64,000 nt of DNA from Trissonchulus latispiculum (Eukaryota; Nematoda; Enoplea; Enoplida; Ironidae). Below are positions 9,667 through 24,000 of this stretch, in pieces. Positions within the stretch are counted from its first letter, which is position 1. The number at the start of each line of letters is the position of its first letter. The translations under genes were made by a program, and so were the position numbers. A model generated the notes under the pieces. It searched no databases. It worked only from the letters and a program-made list of their open reading frames with translations, and was not told where the DNA came from. Location of the stretch: positions 1 through 64,000 of the forward strand of contig JASAND010020783.1 of assembly GCA_030248195.1 (NCBI GenBank), written 5' to 3'.

Positions 9667-11878
9667 CCGCCAAACGTGAAAACTTTTAAGGCACCAGTTG
9701 TAAAATTTTCCTTTAGCCAAAATTTTTTAAATTTTTACCGAAACTTCAAATTTGAAGAGTTATTCCCTTAGGTGCAGATAAGATACAGACATCTAGTATT
9801 TATCTGCAAATAGGGGCACATGTGCCAAATCACATTGACAAATGGCAACCTTGAAGCTAGGGTCTTGCAGCCAGCAGAGATTTTTAATTAATTATGTAGG
9901 TAGTTGTAAAAAAGCGGGGGGGGGGTCGGGCACATAAACGCGACGGCTGCACATGGATGGAAGGCAGCTCAGTGTTAGTACCCGATATTTTTCTGACGTC
10001 ACCCATGCTCTATATCTTCGACAAAAGTAGGCCAATCAGATAAATTCGTCAAACCTTTATTAGCCCTCCCTTAAGCCAGATTACGCGAAAATGTAAACGT
10101 TTTCTTGAATTTATATTAGCCAGAAAATTTTAGCACGAAGAAAATTTAAACACGTTTTGTATTGCACCGTCATGTTTCAGTTTAAAATTATTTTAAATTT
10201 TGTTAAAATCTAATTAAAAGTCAAATGACCTAAAACCCTGTCTGACACGGAGCCGTTTCTTTGACGTTGTAGCACAACCAAATGAAATTTGTTGACGTTA
10301 TGTTGCAAGATGCTGCATAAATTTTAACAGTTAATTCCACATTTATAAGCCTGCGATAGCAGGATTTAATAAGAGTAATAGAAAAGTAATAGTAATAGAA
10401 CTTGGTAATTTGTCATTAAGCGATTGTTGACATTGTAAATTTTACTAAATTTCAGGGAGTCACCTCAACAGACTCAAAAGCAAAGATTGTACCGGCATAT
10501 GTCCCAGGAAGATTAACAGAACGATTCGATTCCTGAAATTGTTTCACTAGACGTTACATGCGTCTGCTTCTTTACTTTAATTACGATTATATAAGCGTTA
10601 GCGTGCGCTATGTTACGTTTCTGCAATTAATAATTATAAATAAGAAAGGAAACTCTTGCTAAATTTGTGCTGGATTTTTTGAAAAATGATTTCAAACCTG
10701 ATAGCGTTTATGCTTGGTTAAGTTTATTTCTGGTTAAGTTGCAATGAGTTACCAAATTTTACAAAAATTTTATATATTTGGTTAATGCAACAATCCGGTC
10801 CCGTAAATATATTTGAATTCTGCGTCCAATAAGACATATTCATTAAATATTAAACAAATCTGGTGCAATCGGCTGCCAGTGTAGAATGCTTATATACAAG
10901 TGATGGAGTATTGGGGCGCTCAGTACATTCATTATATGTTCCTTCGATATTCACTACTTTTATTTTGTAGGAAGTAAAAATAATTTGCGTTTCGAAAGTT
11001 CTATTGTCAATTAATAGTCTAATTATCTTCACTGAACTTACGAGCACAGATAGAAACTAACAGCCAACGAAAACATGATAATTACATTTCATTTAATAAA
11101 GACAGAAAGACAATGTGCTTTCTCGGAAGAAATAGCAATTAAGGTAACAATGGTACACCCATTAAGTCCTTTTATAACAAGCTGGAAGTTTTAACTAATC
11201 AGCATCAGGGCGGCATAAATCAGGGCGTACAGCAAGTACGTAGAGTACAGCAAGTAGTAGAGTACAGCAAAATAACCAACCGTTAACTCAACGTGGCAGT
11301 TTCGACCGACGTTGAAGTGAGCAACGGCATGCTGACAGCCTCAACAAAACAAAACTTAAAGTGAGCATGCAAGCAAACCTATTGCTCTACGTTTAAGACC
11401 TCAATACCAGGAATTGTTGAAGCAATTCTAGCTTTAGCAGGACACTTGGTCTAATCATAGTGCAATTGAATACTGGCATTTAACAAAAGTACATGACAAG
11501 AGCAATTCCAAGAATTTAACTACAGCAACATTATAGCAATCAAAGACCTTTGAGGAATAAAACAAAACAAAAATTAAAAACCATGAATAGCTGTAAACAA
11601 ACTATACAAAATTGACAAGGAAACTCGGGAAAGACAGAAAATTCTCTGGATGTGTTAGTAACATCTTACCAAAATTACGAAACCAGGCCCAAATGAACTG
11701 AATTATAAAATATATTGACTGCATACAATAAGGCAAATAGTAAATAATGTCTTACAGTAGTTGTGTTGTAGTAATGTGAGTACGTTGTTGTAAGTAGATA
11801 CGTAGTTACATTACAATGCTGATATTGTCCCAATTCAGTTCCGAGTAGTTTTATCATCGGCCGAGTTGTATATATCAT
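9667..11878. other. AT-rich intergenic DNA
   Basis: I see a G-run near 9915 and no supported exon on either strand. Reading frames are short and lack splice-site or domain support. Nothing else recognisable. Confidence 0.45.
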
Positions 11879-11879
11879 A

Positions 11880-13110
11880 TGTACCACTCACCCCACTGGT
11901 CCGTCAACTCACCACAGAGAGTCCAGGATGAGGGAGTGAGGAGGAGTTGGAGGAAGAGGAAGTAGTGGTTTGAAGTGGAACCACTCATTCCTCCTCCCTC
12001 CCTTCTTCTCCTTCCTTTCGTACACTCACCCCACCGCTCACCCCACTGGTCCGTCAACTCACCACAGAGAGTCCAGGATGAGGGAGTGAGGACGAGTTGG
12101 ATGAAGAGGAAGTAGTGGTTTGAAGTGGAACCACTCATTCCTCCTCCCTCCCTTCTTCTCCTTCCTTTCGTACACTCACCCCACCGCTCACCCCACTGGT
12201 CCGTCAACTCACCACAGAGAGTCCAGGATGAGGGAGTGAGGAGGAGTTGGAGGAAGAGGAAGTAGTGGTTTGAAGTGGAACCACTCATTCCTCCTCCCTC
12301 CCTTCTTCTCCTTCCTTTCGTACACTCACCCCACCGCTCACCCCACTGGTCCGTCAACTCACCACAGAGAGTCTAGGATGAGGGAGTGAGGACGAGTTGG
12401 ATGAAGAGGAAGTAGTGGTTTGAAGTGGAACCACTCATTCCTCCTCCCTCCCTTCTTCTCCTTCCTTTCGTACACTCACCCCACCGCTCACCCCACTGGT
12501 CCGTCAACTCACCACAGAGTGTCCAGGATGAGGGAGTGAGGACGAGTTGGATGAAGAGGAAGTAGTAGTTTGAAGTGGAACCACTCATTCCTCCTCCCTC
12601 CCTTCTTCTCCTTCCTTTCGTACACTCACCCCACCGCTCACCCCACTGGTCCGTCAACTCACCACAGAGAGTCCAGGATGAGGGAGTGAGGAGGAGTTGG
12701 AGGAAGAGGAAGTAGTGGTTTGAAGTGGAACCACTCATTCCTCCTCCCTCCCTTCTTCTCCTCCCTTGCGTACACTCACCCCACCGCTCACCCCACTGGT
12801 CCGTCAACCCACCACAGAGAGTCCAGGATGAGGGAGTGAGGACGAGTTGGATGAAGAGGAAGTAGTGGTTTGAAGTGGAACCACTCATTCCTCCTCCCTC
12901 CCTTCTTCTCCTTCCTTTCGTACACTCACCCCACCGCTCACCCCACTGGTCCGTCAACTCACCACAGAGAGTCTAGGATGAGGGAGTGAGGACGAGTTGG
13001 ATGAAGAGGAAGTAGTGGTTTGAAGTGGAACCACTCATTCCTCCTCCCTCCCTTCTTCTCCTTCCTTTCGTACACTCACCCCACCGCTCACCCCACTGGT
13101 CCGTCTACTC
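11880..13110. repeat. 150-bp satellite array, about eight units
   Basis: The phrase GTCCAGGATGAGGGAGTGAG recurs every 150 bp exactly, from units beginning ACCACAGAGA at 11911, 12061, 12211, 12361, 12511, 12661, 12811 and 12961. Units differ by a few substitutions, such as GAGGAGTTGGAGG against GACGAGTTGGATG and GTCTAGG in the 12361 and 12961 units. Because 150 is a multiple of three, a 50-residue repeated frame stays open on the minus strand, broken where GTCTAGG creates a TAG. One strand is strongly pyrimidine-rich (CCTCCTCCCTCC). Confidence 0.95.
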
Positions 13111-14375
13111 ACTCCGGAACACGAGTTTGTAATAGTCTTTTTGAAACTCCAGCTTCTTTTGTTTTAGTTTCAGTAAGACCAAACCGACGTACCGACCAAA
13201 CCTTAAAGTAAGTGCCGTGCGCTACTGTTGCACTCCACACTACATGCGTAGCCAGCAATTTGGTTGTATAGAAGCATTTGCGGAAAAATAGTCATATACC
13301 TGGCGAAATTGTAATCAAAACTATGTTTTGATTACAAAAAAGCATAACACAGCGACGAGCAATTAACATTTCGCCAAATACTCAAGTACTCGTCAGACGT
13401 AGTCGTAGTACGCAGTCAAGATGAATAGGCGCCGAGTTCAAAGGACCGTGGCGGGTGCCTTCAAGCGGCCACATGACCATTTGCTTTTCCACACCACTAC
13501 GTTTGAAGCATTCAGCAGCGGTCACTAAACTTTTTCTTGGAGAAGTAAAGGGAGTGGTCGAAATATGAAACCACATGGTGGCAGTTGACGGACAAGACGT
13601 CACTACGGAAAGCACCGTGAAAACCTGAGTTAAAACATGATAATAAGATGGTTCAGATTTCACGTATTAGCTAAAACTTTTTTAAACCTACGTTCAAATT
13701 CCGGTTCCATGGTACCGCAGTTTAACATTTTGCAACAGAATAATCCAAATTTGTGCTTCTAGTTGTGTGCTTCTTCTAATCCTGGATAATGCTTCTCAGG
13801 ACATTTAATGGAGTGGTAAGAACTACTCTCATTTCCTATGTAGATGTCTTCTTTGAGATGAAATTTACTCCAGATTAGAATTGTAAACTGACTGCATCTT
13901 AAAACCTTTATAAAATATCGGAGAAAGTAAAAAACACGATCCGACTCTTAAGATTGTTCATTCGCAGTCTCCATATGCTGTTACGACACAATTCTGAATA
14001 GTAATACATACATTGCGTTTGTAAAGTATATACAAAATTCATGTGTTCAGGCTTTAAGGTTTATAGGGTTTAATCGGGTTTAGCCGGGAGGTTTGAGGAA
14101 TGTCTGCACATTACATGATTTTTATATCAAACAGTGTGTTCACGGATTTAAAAAATTTTATTTCTGTGCATACTTAAGGTGCTGGTTTTCTTCCAGGTAT
14201 TTTTCACTCCTACGGCTTTAATCCTTTACGTAAATAGCTAAAACTTGCTAAATAACCTATTTCCGTGTTCTTTAACATTCTGGAACCAGCCCCTGATTTT
14301 TGTGCCAAAAGATAAGAAAGTTTTAGTTTTTGGCCTTAGGATTCCAGTAGGCAGACCAGACACGGGATTGGTTGT
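13111..14375. other. Intergenic DNA
   Basis: There are short frames on both strands without domain or splice support. A small palindrome ATCAAAACTATGTTTTGAT lies near 13313. No gene recognised. Confidence 0.4.
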
Positions 14376-14379
14376 TATG

Positions 14380-15192
14380 GCTGGAAAGAGGACACAAAAA
14401 TGAATATTTTGCTTTTACAACCATTGAGCTATCTCCAGTGGTTAAGTCAGTATAAGCAAAATACCATTTTGAGGGTCAAGAATGGTCGTTTTCGAGGAAA
14501 TCAGTTTTTTCAAAATTACTGCTAAACCGTGCGAACAATTTTGTTCCATTTATACTCAATCGATACAGCGTCCAAATGCACATTTTATGAAACCCTACTA
14601 GCCGGACTTTATTGCTTTCAGCTAGAGATTTGGCCGGAATACCATTTTGCCAAAAATGCAGTTATTTTGTTTTAAACATTGATTTCTCAAAAAACTTACT
14701 CGACAGATTGGAGAGTTTTGGCAAAATGGAAATTCGTACTATTGCGGGGAGACGTTTTTCTTGGTTTTGGCTAAAACGTTCCGAGGTTCGAGAAAATTTA
14801 GTGTAAAGTTTAAAAATTTAGTGCTTCCGTGCATGTTGCGAATTTTCTCAACCGTTGAGCAATACTGAGCAAAACCCCAAAAAGGTCCTTCGGCCCATAT
14901 GTTCTCTGTATGACAGCGCAAAAAGAAATTTTGTCTGGTTCCGCAGTTTTGAAAAATCAACGTTCAAATATTTTTGGTCTATATTCAGCCGTTACATCAG
15001 AAAATTTTTGCTATTTTTTTAATATTCCTGCTAGTTTCGTGAGATCATATGAATGTCGTATTATAAGCTTTAAAACGATGTATAAAGCTCTTTCCAACTC
15101 CCAAAATTGCGAAAGTTATAGCGTTTTAAAAAAATCACAACAAAAGCATTGCACAAAAGGATACCACCAATTTAAGAAATACTTTACTGTAT
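14380..15192 (+). repeat. Full-length copy of the dispersed repeat
   Basis: This uninterrupted copy aligns with the complement of 6720-8690. It contains the TTATACTCAATCGATACAG, AGCCGGACTTTATTGC, AAAAAGAAATTTTGTC and GAAAGTTATAGCGTTTTAAA landmarks. It ends next to a hAT-type MITE whose target duplication starts at 15193. Function unknown. Confidence 0.6.
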
Positions 15193-15200
15193 ATAACGAA

Positions 15201-16360
15201 TAGTGATGTGGATCGGATCGGCAAAATCGATCCGATCCGCGATCCGGAGGTCGGATCGGATCGGATCGGATCGGATCGGTAGACCTGCTGGATCGGTTTG
15301 GATCGGATCGCTTGAATCAGGCGGATCGGCGATCCGACCTGATACCCAATATCACATAAAATTAAATCCTACCCAACGCATATTTGTGACTGAACTTGAC
15401 TTCGATCACTGCACTGATTGGTGCTTTTACGTTGTTAGTCCAATATTTTCCATCTAGCAACCAAAAGCAACCAAACTTGTGTTTGGTTTTGAGTTTCTCA
15501 AGCTTAGCATTCAGTAGCTACAATCCAATACTTTTTACATACTATACAATTTTGTGCAATGCATCTGCCATCTGACATCGAAGTGCAGAAGCAAGGCCCG
15601 TTGTTTATGCTGTAGTAATGAAAAATGAATTAATAAATGCATAACTCTCTGTAATTAACGTTGTTTACTCTTGTCAGAATTTTGGAGTGAAGTTTTGTGG
15701 TTGGACTCTTTGTGGCTTTATTCGAAAACTCGAAGGAGTCAAACTCAGTGTTCATACAAAATTTACTTCCCGCAAAGTTTTTAAAAGCTTTTAGTCTGAT
15801 TTACAGTACAAACTTCAGATTCAATTTCCGAGAAAAATGGTAGTTTGATCGGCGATCCAAAAAATTACAACTTCAATTTCGGTGTCTGAAACATCAAGTT
15901 AATACATTTTATTTTACTTCAAATTTGAATTAAATCTCAAAATTATTGTTTTAACTGATATGTTTAATTTGTATTATCTTTTAACTGATATGTTTAATTT
16001 GTATTATCTTAAATTTATAATGTTAAATTTGTATTGTTAGTAGGCGGGCCGCGATCATCATCTGCCTCACTATTTTGAGTAATTTTACTTCTTTTGCTTA
16101 ATCTTTATAATTTTACACTATTACGCTTTGGCTTTAGTATTTCGGAAGGATAGAATGAAGTAATTTTAGCGAAACTAGTGTATAAGATATGTTTGACAAG
16201 GCAAAAACCTACTTTAGATCTAGTTCCACTTAGCTTTTTGAAGAAATCATTTCGGATCGCCGGATCGGATCGGATCGGATCGAATCGGATCGACGAATAA
16301 TTTTGCTGGATCGGATCGGTTAAATTTTTAGCTGCCGATCCGATCCGATCCACATCACTA
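15201..16360. mobile_element. hAT-type MITE built of GGATC repeats
   Basis: The termini are TAGTGATGTGGATCGGATCG and its complement ending CACATCACTA. The flanking ATAACGAA is present exactly at 15193-15200 and 16361-16368, an 8-bp duplication as expected for hAT. Inside the termini, GGATC and CGGATCGGATC copies repeat on both sides. The centre is AT-rich with a 27-bp tandem duplication (AACTGATATGTTTAATTTGT, near 15955 and 15982). No transposase is present, so it is non-autonomous. Confidence 0.93.
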
Positions 16361-16368
16361 ATAACGAA

Positions 16369-17540
16369 AATTATTAGCTAAACCCTCTATTTAATATGTG
16401 CTGAGAGCTTAAACATGAATACAAAGTTAAAGTATTTTAGCTCACCTTAAACATTAAACATTCTAGTGTGAAAGTTTCAACATGAATAAAGAAGTCTAGC
16501 ATTAGACCTTAAACCATAACCAGTAAACCGTAAATCTTAAACCCTGCGCTGTGTGAACCGGGCTTAATGACGGGACACTTCGTTCCAACACGGCTTCTTT
16601 GTCTATTTTAGCTTACCTTAGTAATATTTGTAGAAATTACTTGCGAACCCTGAAATGTGTTTCTTAGTATTATTCAAATAGAAGTTTTCAAAAGAAAACT
16701 GCTAGATTTATCTTATCTAACAAAATCTATTGAATTAGCTCCGCTGTTATTTCTGCATTGGTTTCACTGTCATCTTCGAAAAGTGCTTTGAGATTCCGAC
16801 TGAACCGATCGTTATGAATATCTTCGAAGGAGAAAATATCTTTAAGCGTCATAATCGTTATTGTTCGCGGATCGGCTCCTTTGGTAGATTCGTTGCAAGC
16901 ACCCGATAGCGAGGGTATTGAGGTAGATGCAGAGGCCAGGTTTGAGGATAAAGTCTTGGTGCAGTTTTTTTAAGTACTGAAAAACCTCAGCATCGACATC
17001 AGATAGGTCCTTTGAATCTCAAAAATTCGACAAAAACACGAAAACCCGACTCTAATGACATTTCAATGATGCAAGTTTTCTGATTCTCACATTTTTATTC
17101 TCTGTGCTTGTACATTGCGCACAATAGCTCAAAAATGCGAAGATTTGAAAGATCACTCCTTTCGTTAGAGAATATCGATAAAAACCTTTCAATGAGTTTG
17201 ATTTTTAAAAGAATGCCATAAATCCGTAGGCTCTCATATTACATACAAGGGGTTGTCTAATGACAACATTGAAAGAAGATTAGTTTCCCACTGCCAATGT
17301 TGCCTTCCAAACATGCAACGAACATTACTTTTCTAAACAAGCAGACCGATCAAAGATATTTACAAAATATGTGCATCCAGTATCAAGATTCAAATTTCCT
17401 GGAGATGTTAAATTTTAGAAGAAAAATATTTAGCTTGAAATCTTCAATTTTAGAAGTGAATATTTAACGCAAAATAATTTCTAGCAGTTTTGAAATTTTG
17501 CTAACATAACATGATCTACTACAGTTTGCAATAGAAAGGT
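16369..17540. other. Intergenic DNA
   Basis: AT-rich sequence without a supported exon, RNA gene or repeat structure on either strand. Confidence 0.4.
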
Positions 17541-17541
17541 T

Positions 17542-18293
<752 letters not shown>

Positions 18294-18299
18294 GAATGC

Positions 18300-19285
18300 A
18301 ACGTCAGTCATTTATAAGACAGAGGGACATATGAAAAGGAAAAGTTGCAATTTAAAATGATGTACAGTCTTGGACAGAAATAGTGACCTGGCCAGCATAG
18401 CCTTCCACCTGCTTAGAGCTATTAAATTAAAGCCATTCGCGAAAGCTGACCTTTGGGACCCTTCGCACTTCATTGGCGCGGCTGTTGTAAACAAGGCCAA
18501 TTTGAAGGCCATTAGCCTTTGCCAAAGAAGCAGTTGACGCTATCTAAGCACATTGGCTTCACAGCTGAAAGCCTTAGCATTAAGCTTTCTTCGCGAAGGG
18601 ATTTTCCAAAGGCCATTAGCACGCACTCGCAGAAATTTTAAATGCTTAGCCTGCGAATGGAGTTCGCGAAATTGCGAATATTGTGAAAATGTTTACACTA
18701 TTTCTGGCCAGGACTGTATTCTGCGCATTACCTGAAACAACAGGCAAAGGGGTAATTAAATTTAACTGATTAGCACCTATTGACGCTAGAGTTTGAAGAA
18801 AAGTAATGATTAATTAATTAATTAATTACTGAGTTGATATTTTAAACCCATCCCTTTTGCTTTTAAACATGCTGAATATGGGAGAAAGTTCACTTTTGAC
18901 CTTAATGCAGTAATGTTGGCTTTACAGTAATTATGTTAAAGTTAAAGAAACTGACAAAAAACGCCTGGTTCCGCGGGAGTTGAATTGATCTATGCAGTGG
19001 ATGCGATTACTTGGTTCCTGCAAATGGTAAACTAATGGATTTTAGTTGTTGTAGAATTTTGAAACCGTTGTGTTCAGTACCAAAGTGTAGGAAATACGGC
19101 TGGACCTTTGATACGGATGACTATATTGTGATAACAGGACCACCATAGGTTTTACAAGCCTACAGACAATATACAACTTGTCGAAAATCGTCAATTAATA
19201 ATTAAAATTTAATTAAACAGCTAATTAATGTATAATTACCAGAAATTAAGTAATATTGTTGACTGCTTGGTATTTTTAATTCTTT
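18300..19285. other. Intergenic DNA
   Basis: There is a GC-balanced stretch at 18400-18740 with partly mirrored motifs (GAAAGCTGACC/AGCTGAAAGCC) and a TTAATTAATTAA run near 18810. No gene recognised. Confidence 0.4.
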
Positions 19286-19289
19286 ATGA

Positions 19290-19530
19290 GGTAGGCGAAT
19301 ATTGGTGAAGACCAGACATGTGCAGGAGGGGAAGTTCTGGGGGGGGGTGAAGGGCGGCCGAAGGCCGCCGAAAAACCGGATTTTTCCGGTTTTTTACCGG
19401 AAAAATCCGGATTCTGGGGGGGGGGGGTGAGGGGCGGGCCTGGGGGGGGGTGAGCTCAGGTCTGGGGGGGGGTGAAACCCCCCCCAAACCCGCCCCCCCC
19501 AGCACACGTATGGTGAAGACAGACTTGGCA
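19290..19530. repeat. GC-rich palindromic repeat
   Basis: It contains GGCGGCCGAAGGCCGCC and the hairpin AACCGGATTTTTCCGGTTT, followed by G-runs with GGGTGA units and a C-run. GGTGAAGACCAGAC near 19304 and GGTGAAGACAGAC near 19512 flank the block as direct repeats, so an insertion is possible but not proved. Confidence 0.5.
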
Positions 19531-19639
19531 ATATTACATACAGTAGTAGAAACATACAGTAGACTGTCTCCAAGAGATGGGGGCGGCTGTAACACACGGT
19601 CGTCATATTGGACCTGGTATTGTAGACGAAGATTATAGG

Positions 19640-20935
19640 TAACCTTATTTAAAGAATGTGCTTAATTTTTATCCATAATGTACAGATACTAATTATATTT
19701 CTCGTCTGTTGCAGATGCAAAGTAAAATTTGATATTTGAAACCACTAAATATAGTTTTATTTCTCATTGAAACTGACAAAGGAGGATCCGAATGCATCAC
19801 TCAGGTGGCAAAGGTTTAAATTTCAGTCGCATAAACAAAAACATAAACTGAATCTATCTTAGAGAAGTGACCTGAAACTAATGCCAGATTAGGTCGCCGA
19901 ATAAACCTGAAGATAGTTAGATGAAGACCTGACACTACGCCTGAAATTTCGGCCATTCTTCAAACGTGAAAACGTGAAGCGTTTTAGATGTTATTTCGTT
20001 AATTTTGTGCAAGGGGAGTATCATCATCAAATTGTGCATTCTATTAATCCCGAACGCTAAAAAACTGTGTTTGTTTAGGTGAAATGAATCTAAGTCTGAA
20101 ACACCCAGGCTGAAACTAAAATTAAAACTGAAACTGTTCTCGTCTACCGGCTAAAACTAGGCTGAAATTACCTTGGATCGCCAGCTAAAACAGAAACTAA
20201 ATTGAAACTGTAATTGTGCACTATCACAACACCTCAGTTAAGGTCTATTTATTATTTGTTTATAATTTTGGAACATATGAAAACAGGGGCCCTATTTACA
20301 TTACGTATATATTTATTAGGCCAGCAGAATAAGAAACAGTTGTAAATTGGTAGGCGACCACATCGAACTCTTGTTTTGTAATTTAATAGGAGGAGTCGGT
20401 ATTTTGGTTACCAACTTTGGTAAAAAGATTATCATATTGTTCGTGGGGAAAGAGTCTCACGGATTATATGCGCAAAAGATTGCAATACCGAAAAGAGAGA
20501 AATACGAAGAGTTAGGCGAAACTCAAAGGGGGGTGAGAGGATTTGGGTCGCCCGGAAAATAAAGATTTGAATCCGAGAAAAGGATATTCAATATTTAGCT
20601 GTTTATATATAATATGCGATGTTATTAGCTTAATTTTCTGATTGTGCTTTTGTGTGATAATTGGGTTATTAAAGAGTGCATATACAATTTCATTAATTAT
20701 TAATAAATTCATCGGTCTTTGTGATGCGAATGGTATACATTGAATGGAGAATATAGGAAAGCAGTAAAAGGGCTCAGAGAACGATTAGTTCCTAATGAAA
20801 ACGGGTTAACACCGTTTTACTCATTTCGAGCTGCCTAAGCCTGAAAACGGGTTAACCCCTTTTAAACCCAGGTTGACGTAACCCAACCCCAAAAATGTTT
20901 GATTGGACTGGGTTACCCCGTTAATGACAATCTGT
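19640..20935. other. Intergenic DNA 3' of gene A
   Basis: Repeated CTGAAAC and AAACTGAAAC motifs occur at 20090-20215, and ACGGGTTAACCC motifs near 20800-20930. No supported exon on either strand. Confidence 0.4.
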
Positions 20936-21012
20936 CACGGTGAACAAAACTACAACAGGGCTTGCAGAAGCAAGTCTCAAATTCATCGCAACGGGTGTTA
21001 AGAATAACGACT

Positions 21013-24000
21013 TTATTTGGAACAAGAATGGCAGGAAAGTTTACAACTTTTCTTCATGTAGATTGGATTCGTTTCACATTCTTTCGTTGCAGCCCAAAAC
21101 GGGCAGAGCTGGTGGCTATCTCGACAGCCAGGCACAGGAGTTGCTATAGATCCGCCTGCGTTGTTCACTAAAACACTAGAATTAAAGTTATGGATAGTTT
21201 ATTGAATTGTGTGGACATGGTTTTTTATAGATTTGGGTTTTCACATAGGTTTCGGATATGAGTTTTCACAACCTGGTTTAATCGAAAACAAAATTTTAAT
21301 AACCGGATGACTTCATTCTTGGAATCTATGGAAAAATCAGCAACAAGAATTTGTGAAACTAGAGCCTGCAATCTGCTTGAGTGACATTGTATGCTTTCGT
21401 CGCTGCATACCGAATAGTTGTCAATATACAACAGCTAGCGATCTTGATTCTTTTCTTCAGCATTTAGGTTCTTCTCAAGATGGCGTTGTCTTTGATAAAA
21501 TCAGAAAATGCACAGTAACACTTGAGGATGCGTGATAATGTGTCGCAGCTAAGGATCAGCTGCCCAAGCATGCCGGTTTCGCTTGAACTCGAGAAATTTT
21601 AACAACTTCAATCAATGATCTAAGCCTATTTCGTTATTTTACCTGTAGATCCACAAGATTTACAAGAGAACTGACAAGTGACTCGCATAAAAAATGGATT
21701 TTTCAAGCATTCACCCGTAGCTGCCCATACGGGGCAAAGCGGCTCTTCGTCCAGACATGGAGCTGAAAATTAGTGAAACAAAATCAGAAAAATTAACATA
21801 AAAACGACATTGCTGGTTACAGAAAATTAGTAAAGGTGCAGGGTTTGCATTCTTTGCCTCGTAATCACGGGGAAAAGTATATCACACCCAAAAAAGCAAC
21901 AAAGGAAAAGACCCAATGATAAATCAAGCAAGGAAATATACCCTAGTGCAGGCTGAGTTACAAGACAGATGGAACAAACCAAGTAACGCAAGTTTCAGTA
22001 CATACACACATATATATACTATTATAACGGAACTATAACAATTATTATAACGAAACGCATAATAATGTTTATTATCTTAATTTTATTTGTTTTATTTTAA
22101 TTTGCTTGTAATTTACTTATTTATTTATGCAGTATACTTAGTTTTATACAGTTAGTGCCATGAAATTGTATACACTTTCCCAATAACTTTCACTATACTT
22201 TGTTACAGTTAACTATTAGCCGAACTTTCTTTCAGAGGCTTTGAAAAATGTAATCATGTCTCATTGTCGATAATATCATTAGCATTACCATTATTATTGA
22301 AATAGTTTACAGATGTTCCTAATTTACATTGAACTATATATGTGAACTAAATGATCTGCTAACGGTTGTATGTAGATAAGATTAATTTTAATTTTAAAAC
22401 GATTAAATTAAACATTTATGTAATCGATTAAACATGGAATTAATGTGCTTACTTATAATAAACAAAACATTATAATCCTCTTAATACATAAATTAACTTC
22501 ATGCTACAGTAACGTTAACTCTGGGTTTTGCTAATTGTAATTGCTAATGTTTTGCTAATTCATACTAAGAAAGCAAGCATATCAGAATCAAATTGATATC
22601 AACAATATAACCACAAAGTAACCACTAATGATATTAATAACATTACCAAATCTACTGTTTCTTATTAATTTGTTTCTTGCAGCTGCGGTATATAGGTTTA
22701 TACATTGCAAGCTCATCCCAACAAGCAGTGCAAGTGATTACATGGCAAATACTAGATGCTAATTGCTAATTTTTGTTAATTTATTAATGTATTTTAACTA
22801 ATTTAATGTTAATTACTTACTATTACCAATAACGATTATAAAAGAGACTATTAATAAACATCAGGTAATCAGATCCTTACTTGTAGGTTTCTGGCAATTT
22901 GTGGAACACGAAGCTATTGTAGGATAGGTAGCCAAGTCTGACTGGCATGCTGCACCGCTGCATGCTGAACATTGAAAATTTACCGTACACTGATAAAGAA
23001 TAAATTCTGCTGAAATTAATAAAAAACAAAAGTAAATAAATAAATAGTCAATAATAAATAAATAATATATTAACTGAAATTGCACAATTGTATATTCTAT
23101 TTGAAACATATGCAGCAATCAAAAGAAAACTCGTTAACTGAGGGTTCAAGCAAACGATTCAACGTGGACATCATGATTGGACTAATGGGTATAGCTCATC
23201 TCAGTGCTGGAGTGGCCCTTCTTAAAATGCTGCAATATCCGCTATAAACTAAAGTGAACAATGGGGAAGCAAATAACTTGCCAGGTCTAGAGCATTGAAT
23301 TGAGCAAGCCTGGGCATCGACAAATGTTGCAGCGTCCTGCAAACAGGAACTGCCCGAACACTGGGTACATTTTCCTTTGGTCTGTGAGCATTGGTATAGA
23401 CTTGTGGAGGGTGGAATTTCTGAAACAAAATACAGCGAATCTAGCAATTTGGAATCAGATCCATTCCACAGTTGATACTCTATAGCATAATCTGAGCTCT
23501 TAATTCTAAATTACTAATTATCGTCATTAAATGAAGTTATCATAACTCTGTCTAAGAGCCGAGAATTTCGGGGTTACTGTATGATTCGAGATTTTTCGGT
23601 TTTTCAACGGTTTATTTTTAACCGCACGCAATTATTGTTAACTGGATCATCACCGTATACTAGCAGAGCTGATGACCCAAATTGAACCAAACTTGGAAAC
23701 TTGGAAAAGTACTTATCCAATCTGCTTAATCAATGTATAATATGTACCATGTTAGCAAATTATGTAAATATCAACCAAACAACACAAAACTGGGTGAAAC
23801 TAACTAGGAATTACTGGAAGCCGGCAGTTTGCTAAACAATCAATTTCAGTGTCAAATCGGCCCACGTTTGAGTCGCAGAATGATTCTGAGCAAATGGAGC
23901 AGCTGCCAGGACTTAGGCACTGATATAATTCAGGCTCTAGAATTATCATATCCCGTAGTAGCTAAGTGTATAATAGACAAGGACTACCATTATGAAGACG

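Noticed and set aside
11875..12957. 160- and 194-residue repeated protein on the minus strand
   Set aside because: A satellite with a 150-bp period. No promoter, splice or domain evidence, and some units carry a stop.
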